The notes beneath the pieces are model-generated. The model was not told the origin of the DNA. It worked only from the letters and a program-made list of their open reading frames with translations, and did no database searches. A stretch of DNA of 64,000 nucleotides, from NCBI GenBank assembly GCA_949752735.1, contig OX457052.1, positions 17,795,149 through 17,859,148 of the forward strand. The letters run 5' to 3'. Positions 40,985-51,362 of the stretch are shown in pieces. The stretch comes from Lumbricus terrestris. Taxonomy: Eukaryota > Annelida > Clitellata > Crassiclitellata > Lumbricidae. The position numbers were made by a program, and so were the translations under genes. Within the stretch, counting starts at the first letter, position 1. Every line of letters begins with the position of its first letter.

Positions 40985-41690
40985 TGGCAAAACCGTATTG
41001 AAATTTTGATAACATTAATTTTACACAGTAAAATACGATGGCAGTATTAAATCATGCACACTACGCTCGTGTCTTTTGCTAAATTTGTCTGCTGTGTTTA
41101 TGATATTTCTAACTCGAGCTAATTAGTAGGCCTACTAAAGCAGTAGAGGGCGAAGGCTAAATTTAGAATTATTTTTTTAAAGCTGGACGTCGAACCCTGA
41201 GATGACTGGCAACGTGTTATGGAAGCGACAGCGCTCTAAAGTGGGACACGACAGAGACGACGATAATAGGCGCATTTGGTTCATAAAGGTTTCTTTTGTT
41301 TATTAGGCGAGATGAATTTCTCTAGCTAACCTTAGTGCGCAAAATCGTATTGAAATTTTGATAATTAATTTTGCACAGTAAAGTACTATGGTAGTATTAA
41401 GCCATGCACAGTACACACTACGTTCTTTGATTTGCTTAATAAATTCGTCTGCTCAATTTATAACATAGGGCCTACCCTTACTCGACCTAATTAGTACTAG
41501 AGCGTTAGAGGGCTAAGAATCTGAATTTAGAATTAGATCTATTGAAAGCTATGAAGTGGAACCTAGAGATGACTGCAACGTGATATGGAAGCAACAGCGC
41601 TCTAAAGAGGGACGCGACAAAGACAACTATTAAGGTCTCTTTTGTTTATTAGGCTAATATTTAGGCGAGATGAATTTCTCTAGCTAACCT
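40985..41690 (+). repeat. ~350-bp direct tandem duplication
   Basis: CGTATTGAAATTTTGATAA, ACAGCGCTCTAAAG and AGGCGAGATGAATTTCTCTAGC each occur twice, about 350 bases apart. Non-coding, downstream of gene B. Confidence 0.75.
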
Positions 41691-42234
41691 TTGTGCCTTG
41701 ACTTATATTTGGGCGACCTATTCCACAATATGGGTGGAACTTCACCTTGCAGAGTATTCCAGGAACTAATAATGTCAGAGAAGTGATGTTGTATCCATAG
41801 AGGTCTCGTTCCGGTAGCGATGAAACGATAGGCTACACTCGAGCCTTCCTATTCAAGACATTTTCACCTCTGTTGTTAATTAATTATCAGTTAGCGATAC
41901 AGAGAACATCTCAGTTCACGATCGTTCGCCGTGGTCGAGATATCAAACATTGCTATGGCAAGCATCGTGTGACGGTCGTGCGATTTTATGGCTCAAGGTA
42001 GCATAACACTTATTGTGTAGGGTTTGTATTTGGTTTCTCAAGAACTATAAGCAATACGATGTCGTCTGCTGCTTATTTTGTGTCTAAACGAGATTTATAT
42101 AGCGCCTCATGTAGAGCATCTTTTAACAAGCGCTTCCGACCAAACCCAGCTAAAGAGAACAATCTTGAGAGTGAAGTATAGAACGTGGTCTCAGTTTACT
42201 TTCATTAATTTTATTGTCGTCTGGTACCTTGATG

Positions 42235-42390
42235 AGTTGACCTTGATGAGTAGTCCCATGATGAGTAGCCCTTTGATGAATAGTCCCATGATGAGTAGTC
42301 CTTTGATGAGTAGTCCCATGATGAGTAGTCCTTTGATGAGTAGTCACATGATGAGCAGTCCTTTGATGAGTAGTCCATAGATCATTTGGC
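42235..42390 (+). repeat. 15-bp minisatellite
   Basis: Alternating ATGAGTAGTCCCATG and ATGAGTAGTCCTTTG, about ten units; the apparent Met-Ser-Ser-Pro frame is an artefact. Confidence 0.9.
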
Positions 42391-42767
42391 CTTTGATCAG
42401 CAGTCCACATACCGTCGTCTGATATCACTTGAGCTGTCCCAGTTCTGTCAAGGATTCCGCTAATCCTGCTCAGTATTTGACCGTCTTACTTAGTGTTTAC
42501 TAAATAATGGACTTGTGTTATTTGGTTGCGGATTAAAATTAAATTGCGCAAGGAACCTTTTAAATTTTAAACTGTAGTACAAGATGCAACAAAGTTCAAA
42601 ATTTTGTTTTTGGCTCTCCGATTTTTCTCGTTTTATTTCGTTTTTAACTTTGAGAAACGCCGGTTATTATCGGGTCTGTCGTTTTAAGCATATCTGGTCA
42701 TAACTTAAGCCGTGATTTGCACTCTGCACCATAGAAGATATAGCCTATAGGCCTACAGGTAAATATA

Positions 42768-43639
42768 GGGGAGAATGTCCTGCATTGGGACAATTTTTAC
42801 ATTTTATGGCATATAATCTGTGTTAGTTGTAGTAGATGTCTATTGTTGATATAGTCCGAAACAGCAACGTTTAATGAACCGAAAATGATTTTATTGTAAT
42901 TTTATCACAAGAATAAAGCCAACATTTTTAGAATTTTCCTTTGTGAAAAAATGTGTCCCAATCCAGGCCATGGCGTCCTGCATTGGGACAACGCATGTGG
43001 AGCATTGGGACAAACAACAGATCTGGCTCTAATCATATCTAGTAGAGTACAAAATATCATATTCCAGTTGACAATATCTAAATGAGTGATTAGAGTAGAT
43101 TAAACAATAATATTATCAAAAATTTATCCAATGCGAACAAGCTTCCAATGACCCATGTAATCCTAATAGAAAATAACCTTACGGGTCAATTTAAAGTGAG
43201 TGCAACGTAACATATATTTACCCATCCTGATAGCATTCTGATGCACACAATATACAGTAAAACCATTTAAGTGTAATTTCATAGGATGAATTTTCTGCAT
43301 TTGGGATAGTCCCAATGCAGGCCATGTTCGCATGTCCCAATGCAGGCCATCAATGGCCAGGGCACTACTTTTGAGATAATAAAAAATGTACTCAATGAAT
43401 TATCCCCAAATTTCACCATATGTTTTGCAATATACTGCCCTAAGCAGTTTACTTGTAGTTTAAGCTAAATTAGCACTGGGCATTTAATGCAGTGGTTGAG
43501 ACTGAGTAAAAAAAATTATTTTCACCCCTAAAATTAAAAATTCAAATATCTCTGTAAAACGTCTTCCTTATTGCAGGATAAGACGTATGATCATTCCTCC
43601 ACATCAAATACGTACCCTGGTTATTTTCACACGCGATAA

Positions 43640-43674
<35 letters not shown>

Positions 43675-43960
43675 GCAATTTATATAGCGCCCCTTCAAGG
43701 ACTCTACTCAGAGGCGCTCCCGACCCAAGCACGGTCAAAAAGAAAAGTCTTAAGCAATCCATAGAATGAGCCCGACGTGTTCCGAGGGTGGGAACGCAGG
43801 TTAGAGGGAAGGTCATTCCAGACGGAAGGGCCAGTGACCGAAAATGCCCTGCTCTGCCTAGTGGCAGTGCGGGCGTAAGGAACCATAAAGTATATAGAGA
43901 CGACTTCTGTACCACCACTGTCCCAATGCAGGACCTGTCCCAAACCTGGACATTCTCCCC
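42768..43960. mobile_element. TA-flanked DNA transposon remnant hosting a LINE fragment
   Basis: GGGGAGAATGTCC at the left and its exact complement at the right are flanked by TA. Both ends also carry TGCATTGGGACA / TGTCCCAATGCA. No transposase seen. A LINE 3' end lies at 43637-43912. Confidence 0.65.
43637..43912 (-). mobile_element. CR1-like LINE 3' end with (CTAT)n tail
   Basis: Minus strand: YARTATRQSRAFSVTGPSVW then NDLPSNLRSH and LKTFLFDRAW, then a 3' region GGAGCGCCTCTGAGTAGAG and GGGGCGCTATATAAATTGC and a GATA tail. The 3' region matches the SINE family tail, identifying a likely SINE partner. Confidence 0.75.
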
Positions 43961-43963
43961 TAC

Positions 43964-45690
43964 TCCGCCACTGGTTTCACTCTGCCAGTGCCAGTCCCAA
44001 ACCTGTATAAAAGGAGGAGAGCGTCGCTAATGATCTTTGTTATCACATAGTCTAGTTAAACTGCAACTGCTACTACTAGAAGGTGAGTGTTCCAACTGCA
44101 GTCGGAAACCTTTTCTTACAATGGCCATTGCTCAGTTTGATAAAAACACAATGGCCATTGCTCAGTTTGATAAAAAACACAATTACAGTTACCATGCTAA
44201 GAGATGGGTACGAATTGCAGAAATGACATGTTGAAATGAAAACGGACCTATTTGGTCAAAACAAAGTGATAGGCTTCATGTAGGCATAGTTAAGTCTACT
44301 TGCATAGACTACGTCACTACGGGTTCATATACCTAATTTCCTATCCAATTATCCATAAAACGATTTGCGAACTTTAAACAGGCATGATCAGATCTACTTC
44401 CCTCATCGCTTCCGCAGACTAATATCTCGGCATCCGCTTGAAATTGTTGTCCAATGCTGTATAGTGTGCCCGTCATTCAATTCTAGATTTAGATTAGATT
44501 CATAGGGTCTGCTAGATAAACCCAGCTTTGCTTAGATTCTGTTAGATGAACTGACAAAAAATAGCCTGCCTTATAAATAATTATTATAAGGTGTTGTTTA
44601 TGTTTTATACCTATCTATTCCATTATAATAATATTAGAATAATAATAATATTCTCTTCTAGAATAGAATAGATCGAAATATCGTAGTCGTAATCGTAGTC
44701 TCGAGATTTCTATAGCGCCCACAAAAGCGAAGTCACGGGAACCGGCTTATTCACAGGTGATTAATGAAAACAAAATCTCCAAGAAAAGGGTCAAGATCTG
44801 AAGAATCAGGCAGGCAGACGGCTAAGGTGGTGATGTTTAGAGTTGAAATGAGGAGAATGTGAGGAGAAGAGGAGGAATGAGAATAGGATTTGCGAAAAAA
44901 CAATGTTTTCAATTTTGAGTGAAGGATGTGCGGATAGCTTTTGAAAGGAGAGACTTAATTGGGTAAGTGAGTTCGGTGAATCAGATATTTGTGCTGAAAC
45001 TGGGGGGTTATTGTTCCAAAGAACAAAATAAAATAACACAGATTGTAAGGCTCGAGCGATTGTAATGATGCTAATTAGACTGCGGGTTCTATCTGCGAAC
45101 TTGGAAGGCTCAGTTTAAGTTTTGCAAGGACGAGGCAGAGATCATTGGAGAAACGCCGACCTGTCTTCGACCCGAGGATTCTGCGGTCAGCGTGCATTTG
45201 GTCAAACACTTCTGAACATGCGCCATATAAATGTTTGTTCACCAACACGCGCATCATACGTGAAGAGGCCTATTGACCTACATAATTATTATGTTCATAC
45301 GTAACCCATAATATTTATTATACAATACATAGACGCATAAATATATTATATATATTTACACATGCTTACAAAGAGCTGTGACATGCCAATCAAATTATTG
45401 CTGACGCAAGTCGCGACCTCTGTTGTCATAAGCTGTCGATAAACTATGAATTCCTCCTTACGTTGAATAATGAGTAGGCCTATTGTTTTCTGTTATCTTC
45501 CGATAACATCGACCAATTGTGCATGCACTCGTGCGTTCTCGATAACGCAAAGGGTCCACACGCATCTTAGGTGAACTTTAACACATGGTGTGAAGGTTCA
45601 ATTCTGGGTAAAATAGTATTTTACTTCCTATATAGTAGGCCTATATATTGGCGCATATATTATAAGCTACAATAATATCATACTTAAGAA
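43964..45690. other. Upstream region of gene C, paralogous to that of gene D
   Basis: 44220-45690 aligns in blocks with 50040-51190 (AAAACGGACCTATT, CATCTGCGAACTTGGAA, GACGAGGCAGA, ATGCGTTCTCGATAA). 44700-45060 holds a LINE/SINE end (TTTCTATAGCGCCC). No gene. Confidence 0.5.
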
Positions 45691-45722
45691 GGAAGTTGAT
45701 ACTTCAAACTTCAGTCGCGTTT
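45686..45722 (+). promoter_or_regulatory. Candidate conserved promoter block of gene C
   Basis: GAAGGAAGTTGATACTTC then TTCAGTCGCGTT, about 100 bases before the ATG; nearly the same in gene D. Confidence 0.4.
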
Positions 45723-45790
45723 CCTTTGCTCTGGCTACAACAAGTGATTCATCAATAGTGGAGCATATATCTTCTATAAAATTGATCAAA

Positions 45791-45869
45791 ATGGACTACT
45801 CTAAACTCTTGAGAATCTTTGTTAATTTTGCGGTTTCGCTTCAATGTCTATCAACTTCACAGTCACACG
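45791..45869 (+). CDS. Gene C, signal-peptide exon
   Basis: MDYSKLLRIFVNFAVSLQCL then STSQSH; donor CACG/GTTGGT, phase 1. Intact. Confidence 0.75.
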
Positions 45870-45884
45870 GTTGGTAAAACAGAA

Positions 45885-46125
45885 ATATGTCGTAGGGCAC
45901 GGTGGTATAGTGGGTATGTTCGTTGCTTTGCAGCCTGAGGGACAGTGAGAGCTGCAGGTTCGATTCCATCACAAGTCGCCGCGTAGGGACCTTGAGAATG
46001 TCCTTCACACACAATATTATTGCTCGGAGTGAAACTCTGATGCAGTGTTAGCGCTCTAGACGGGAGCGCCTCTTAGTAAAGAGCTTTAGGAGTAGCCTAG
46101 TTGTAGAAATAGAGAGAAATAAAAA
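45885..46125 (+). mobile_element. tRNA-derived SINE
   Basis: GGGCACGGTGGTATAGTGGG (box A-like), GGTTCGATTCC (box B), GTAGGGACCTTGAGAATGTC, GGGAGCGCCTC, ending AAATAATAAATAAG. In intron 1 of gene C. Confidence 0.8.
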
Positions 46126-46309
46126 ATAATAAATAAGACACATTCTATTGCGCTTATTATGCCTCAATGTTAGTTTAACTTTCTGTTAATTGATTATTGA
46201 TAAGTTCCGCTTGCAACATAAAAACGGACGATCTAGTTATAAAAAACTTATGCCTGAGTAACATTATTATCTGATTGGCCTTAAATTACATTTTCTATGT
46301 CTCTAATAG

Positions 46310-46579
46310 ATTCGCCACGAAACTGCACTAACACTGGACCGACGTGTATCGAAAGCTGCGCTTCACTGGATGACGGAGATTATCAGTGGTGTGGAGGTTG
46401 TCGCTACTATGTTACTTGTAGCAACAGCATACTTTTTATCCATCCGTGTCCGTCGGTGCTCTACTGGGACGATAATATGAAGCAATGCTATTATGCGTCC
46501 AGCACCTGCACAGAATGTGTGAACGATACCTCAACGGCTACCACGACCAAAAGTACGACTACGAAGACCACAGTTATCG
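46310..46579 (+). CDS. Gene C, chitin-binding (CBM14-like) exon with Thr linker
   Basis: CTCTAATAG acceptor, ATCG/GTAAGA donor, 270 bases, phase 1-1. SPRNCTNTGPTCIESC, YQWCGGCRYYVTCSNS, HPCPSVLYWDDNMKQC, STCTEC, then TTTKSTTTKTTV. The C-x5-YYVTCSN-x-CP-x-LYWDD-x-C order fits peritrophin-A/CBM14 domains, which bind chitin or related glycans in other proteins. Confidence 0.8.
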
Positions 46580-46923
46580 GTAAGAGAATGAGATGACTCA
46601 AAAGTGTCACAATCTACAGCATTCAGAATTCGGTCATCACCAGTTCAATGGCAACAACTTCCCTACATCTTAGGGCCTATTGTTAATGTAAAGAAAAACA
46701 GCATTTGATGTATATATTTATATACTACAGCAGTTTGCACCTCATCCCGCTGCCGCTTTACTCTCACCCCATGTTTTGGCATCCTTGGTCTCTAGTGACT
46801 CGCGTCAATTTGACTGCGCTGACGAATTTTTATAATAGTAGGCCTATATAATTTTTTGCAGTTTTGATTATTTGCGCTACGGCTGGATTCCACTCAAGTA
46901 GGCCATGATCGATAGGCCTGCTG

Positions 46924-47218
46924 TTTGCATAGGTGCCCGCAGGTGTGTTGAAAGCCAATGGTAATTGTTAGAGTTTTTAGAAAGAGCTTGAACTTGCAAG
47001 GCAGAAAGTTATGAGAGTATGTTTATTTCTATAGAGATCTCTAAACGTAGATTTCTGTCTTTCACTGTCTGTATCACTCGTATTATTGGTGCTTTAATGC
47101 AAAGAAATTTGTTAGAAACCAAATGAGTAGTAGTTAAAAACACGGGTGTCAATTTTTGCAATGGTGGGGCAAGTGCGCCTTGCCACTATGTGCGGGCACC
47201 CATGCAAAGTGTTGTGTT
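46924..47218. mobile_element. MITE with 18-bp inverted repeats
   Basis: TTTGCATAGGTGCCCGCA and its complement with one mismatch. The interior (AAGAGCTTGAA, AAGAAATTTGTTA) is shared with 57055-57320. Confidence 0.7.
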
Positions 47219-47224
47219 AAAAGG

Positions 47225-47465
47225 GTTGTCCGTAAGATTAGTCCATTGTGGTCCAGGTCGAGTCACCATATGATAAGAGGGGTGGAACTGTTACTTGGAA
47301 GGTGGTGATCAGATGAGACAGGATAAGAGTAAGACAGGCTTTCCTCGTCTTTCTCTCCTCTAAAAACTTGCCTTTTCTCTCGGGGGTAGAATGCTCTGAG
47401 AGCGTTTTTGGAAGGCTCTTGCTGCGAGAAGCGCTTTATAAATGGTCAGATGGAATACAATACAA
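47225..47465 (+). mobile_element. LINE 3'-end fragment
   Basis: Ends GAAGCGCTTTATAAATGG then AATACAATACAAT; shares GTCGAGTCACCATATGATAA with 8770-8800 in diverged form. Confidence 0.45.
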
Positions 47466-47679
47466 TTAAACATAATAAAAATGCAGTGTAAAACCAGTAG
47501 AAACTTTCGCAACTAGGAAAATCCGACTGACAGCATGCGAACCCTGTGATGTAGGTCCCAGATCTACATGTATGTGTCGCTAGTGGTGTATAGTCTAAAT
47601 AAGACACGTCCGATGATCAGGACACTTCGGTGCCGGCAAGAATCTCAATCAAGTAACAAATGTTTTATGTTTATGTTTT

Positions 47680-47915
47680 ATGTTTGTATGCGCACTTGTT
47701 ATACCGCCCCTTCAAGGTTATATTCATAGACGCTCCCGACTACAGCGCGGACACTGCATCTGAGTTTCACGCCGAAGCGCTAAGCAATTGCGAGTGAAGG
47801 ACTTGCCTAAGGTCCATACGCGGCGACTTGAGGTGGATTCGAACCTGCTACCCTTCGGCTGCATGGCAACGAACATACACAGTACACCGCCGCGCCCACG
47901 AACAAATCCATCATA
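47680..47915 (-). mobile_element. tRNA-derived SINE, minus strand
   Basis: GCGCACTTGTTATACCGCCC, CTACAGCGCGGACACTGCAT, GAGTGAAGGACTTGCC, GGTGGATTCGAACC (box B complement), CCGCGCCCAC. Confidence 0.85.
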
Positions 47916-47949
47916 TTAAACAGGTTCTGATTATTATTAACTTTTACAG

Positions 47950-48003
47950 GAAACTGAGACAAATATGGGATCCGAAGATCGAACGTACGCGGATTTAATT
48001 TAA
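47950..48003 (+). pseudogene. Gene C, truncated tail exon
   Basis: CTTTTACAG acceptor, ETETNMGSEDRTYADLI then TAA. In gene D the aligned codon is CAA, so the tail ends early here. Orphaned from any TM exon. Confidence 0.6.
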
Positions 48004-49259
48004 AGGGAATCCCAACAGCCTCTACATGAAGTGAGAATGAAGACTGGGCGACGATTGATTCGGCTACGACTGTTCAACGAATGTGCACTGAATCAATGGC
48101 AAACATTAAAGTTATAGTCTGACACTTATCTAATAAGCTAACTCCAAATGTTTGGTTATATTGGTGAAACTTTCTGATTTGCTGCTACATGGCTGGCTTC
48201 GTCTGCTGTGAATAATCATAGTGGTGTAAGGAACTATCTGTGATTTGGCATCATTCGCTTCTTCGTCCCGAGTAGATATCAATGGAAAATTATGCCATGC
48301 CTCCTGCGTCGTTTATTTTTGCTATTATCAATATTCTATTTTTCTAGCATTTTTCAATATCGGAATTGAACTTTCCTGAGTTAGAAGCTTTAGAGTTAGA
48401 TGGTAGATATTGAACGGAAAAATTGCGACATCCTTATTTTAGCGTGAGATGTGAGTATTATTGCAACAATGCCTGCTAGGCACATGCGATAAATTTGCTT
48501 TAAATCGAGTTAACAATTTGTTCACGAACTTCACGTTGCTACTAAATGATTCGAAATAAGACGATTTAATTTTTGTCTAACTGCATTGTAGGCCTATATT
48601 TTACTGTACGCACGCACATATTCACCACATATTCAGTGGCGGCGCCAGTGGTAGCCCCTAACGAAGGCCATACGGGGGCTAAGCCCCCCTAAAAATAGTC
48701 ATCCTGTTATTTTGAAATATTTCCACGATGAGTCTCCCCTAAAAGACCAAACAACAACCAAAAAAGAATTTTTGGCGGATGAAAATGGAAAAATGGAGGA
48801 TCAACCCCCACAACTGAAATCCTGACGCCGCCACTGCATATATTCGCACACAACTTGCACAGAACTTCTTCATAATCTGACCTTTCGATATGCGAACATA
48901 AAACCTTCGTGCCTCAATGCTGGCAGAGAATTCAATATTACGCATGAATGGCTACCTTAGTTTTTAGTATTGGCCGAGAGTTGTGTGAGGTCTGGATACC
49001 TTTTTAATTAGCCGTATATACTACTTCAGACTGGTATGCATCAATAGAGTTCTATGCGATGTTTCACTATGAATATTCGTGTTTTTCGCGAGGCTGGGCA
49101 TGAGATAAGTTTCTCTTAAAATTCACCGCACAAACCTTCATCGAGACAGCATCTAGCTTAGCATATGGATGATCATATTACGGCGAAAGTTCAATGACAG
49201 GGCGGTGGAAATTAAACCACTCGCTGTCAGAATATTCATTCAATAGTTTGTGTGCGAAA
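48004..49259. other. Downstream of gene C
   Basis: 48040-48230 keeps the family 3' block (TGTTCAACGAATGTGCACTGA, GCTTCGTCTGCTG). Apart from the MITE, no feature. Confidence 0.45.
48634..48836. mobile_element. hAT-like MITE, 203 bp
   Basis: CAGTGGCGGCGCCAG and CTGACGCCGCCACTG ends (14 of 15), flanks CACATATT and CATATATT (7 of 8). Confidence 0.8.
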
Positions 49260-49348
49260 ATGACAGACACTAAACTGTGAAAGCTTATAATTCTTTGTTT
49301 TGCGATTGCTCTTCAGTGTATGACAACTTCACTGGCTGAAGCCTGAAG
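49260..49348 (+). pseudogene. Relic family signal-peptide exon
   Basis: ATG ACAGACACTAAACTG then TGA, followed by KLIILCFAIALQCMTTSLAEA and a GAAG/GTTAGC donor. Position of Leu, QC and donor matches the first exons of A-D, but a stop at codon 7 and another near the end disable it. It marks a further gene copy now lost. Confidence 0.55.
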
Positions 49349-50676
49349 GTTAGCAAGGGAAAACATGTTTTTTCTAACTAGGACCTATGTATTTTTTTAC
49401 TATTTCATCTTTTGGTCTACCAAAAATGCGACTTTCAAATGTTTGTGAGCATGAATAAGTTATTCTAAACTTTAATTTAAAGCCACTTTAATGAGATTTG
49501 GGTTATGAAAAATGAGCTACATTAGGGCCTATCCGGTGCATGTAGATTACAAACCGGTTATCTGATAGATCCATTTTACACTACGTTAGGTCTCAATTTC
49601 TGATTTTCTCATAGGATCCGCCAGTGTTCAGAGCAATGAGGCGAGTCATGTTTCTGGTGAGCAAGAACCATCGCTCACCCACTACTGTTTAACGCTCGCG
49701 ACCTTGTATTGATCGATGTGCAGTATTTAATTGATCATAATGAATTTATTTTAAGGATTTTCCTGTTTGACTGCCTTATTAGCTGGCAACATTGAATGGG
49801 TAAGGCCCAAACGCAACTTATGTGAACTTTAATATGGTGTGAAGGTTCTACTATTCCTTTATAGAATGATTTTAATTGTATATTGGCCTTGAACTTGCTG
49901 CCCAATGATAAGAGTGTGCATATACAGCGAAATTATGATTTAGATACACATTAATACAACACATGTATTACAGGTAGACAAAAAATTCGACCAAAGCTAC
50001 AGCTCAGCAATGCATCCGCATGTAAAAGTTCGGCACTGTTTACATGAAAACGGACCTATTGGGTAAACAAAGAATAGTGATAGGCATACTTGTTGGTCTT
50101 CAGGCTCATATTATATCTACCCATACAACGCTTTGTGAGCTTTAGACAAGCACGACTCCACTACGTTTTGCTTCTCTCAGTGCTTGCGTAATACCTCGGC
50201 TTCCGATTGAAGTTGCAATGCTAGGTCTATAATAGTGTGCCTGTCACGCTAGTCTAAATTTTGATTACACTAAATTCAAATAATACTAGATAAGCCCAGC
50301 TTGGCTTAGCCTCGGTTAGATACACTTGATTAAATACGTAATGACAGAATATAGGCTTAAATGATAAGAATCGAAATAAAATAACATAGATTTGATTGTG
50401 AAGCACGAGCGATTGTAACGATGTTCATTAGCCAACATGTTCCATCTGCGAACTTGGAAAGCTCAGTTCAAATTTTGCAAAGACGAGGCAGAAGGGATCA
50501 TTGGAGAAACACCGACCGTGCTCGACCAGAGGATTCTGCGGTCAGCGACTGAGCGACTGTATTGTCGAGCACTTTTGCTCATGCGCTACATAAATGTTTC
50601 TTCACTAACACACGCGCATCTTATATTTATTATGAATGCAGACCTACATAATTATTATGTTCATGTATACCCAATG
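49349..50676. other. Upstream region of gene D
   Basis: Aligns in blocks with the upstream region of gene C. An ORF at 50437-50985 is chimeric between this and the SINE and is not a gene. Confidence 0.45.
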
Positions 50677-50962
50677 CGACTTGGTGGCAGACCGATAACG
50701 CGTCCGCTCACGGAGCGGGAGGTTGCGGGTTCGACTCCGGGTATCGACCTTGGGCAAGTTGTTTACGCACACGTGCCTCTGTCACCAAGCAGTATAATTT
50801 GGTACCGGCGTAAGCTGGGAAGTAAACAGCAAGTCCTGCGATACACTGGCCTCATGTCCAGGACCTTGGGATTCGTCCATTGCTGGCTCAGGGCCATGGA
50901 AAAGGAAATGAGCGCCTCCCTATGTTCCTCATGGAACGGGATAGGACTTTATTTTACTTACC
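50677..50962 (+). mobile_element. Third tRNA-derived SINE family, full length with 11-bp TSD
   Basis: CGACTTGGTGGCAGACCGATAACGC head with GGTTGCGGGTTCGACTCC box B. Perfect 11-bp direct repeats TATACCCAATG at 50666-50676 and 50963-50973. The paralogous site upstream of gene C (about 45296) is empty. Confidence 0.85.
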
Positions 50963-51189
50963 TATACCCAATGGCCCATATATAGCCTACAATACATAAA
51001 TGCATAAATATATGTATGCACATGCTTACGTTGAATATGAGTATTGTTTTCTGTTATCCTACGGTAACGTCAAACCAATTGTGCATGCAGCCATGCGTTC
51101 TCGATAAAGGATAGGCACACACGCATCTCATGTGAACTTGAACACATGGTATGAAAGTTCAATTTTCTGCATAAAATATAGGATACAAC

Positions 51190-51225
51190 AAGAAGGAAGT
51201 TGATTTTTCAAACTCAGTCGCGTTG
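51190..51225 (+). promoter_or_regulatory. Candidate conserved promoter block of gene D
   Basis: AGAAGGAAGTTGATTTTTC then CTCAGTCGCGTT, 93 bases before the ATG; matches gene C. Confidence 0.4.
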
Positions 51226-51286
51226 CATTTGTTCTGACTTAGGTTACTACGAGCGTTTTATCAAATTGCAATAAAATTGATCAAAT

Positions 51287-51362
51287 ATGGATTACTCTAA
51301 ACTTTGCAGAATGTTTTTAAATGTTGTGATTTCGATTCAATGCCTATCAACAGCACAGTACA
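51287..51362 (+). CDS. Gene D, signal-peptide exon
   Basis: [20 protein letters not shown] then STAQY; donor TACA/GTTAGT keeps phase 1 although one codon shorter than the paralogues. Confidence 0.75.

Larger units (their letters stand above)
45791..48003 (+). pseudogene. Gene C: CBM14 receptor paralogue lacking stalk and TM exons
   Basis: Signal exon 45791-45869 and CBM14 exon 46310-46579 are intact and phase matched (1), and a family tail exon sits at 47950-48003. No stalk or TM exon is found between, and the CBM14 exon (phase 1 out) cannot splice to the tail (phase 0 in). Reading past 46579 stops after KRMR, which would give a short secreted chitin-binding-like protein. The tail exon has a stop just after TYADLI. 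Most likely a deletion-damaged copy of gene D, though a secreted product is possible. Confidence 0.6.

Noticed and set aside
42078..42428. Met-Ser-Ser-Pro and Thr-Thr-His repeat proteins
   Set aside because: 15-bp minisatellite read on both strands.
50437..50985. 182-residue open frame
   Set aside because: Crosses the C/D upstream paralogy and a SINE border, so it is chimeric.
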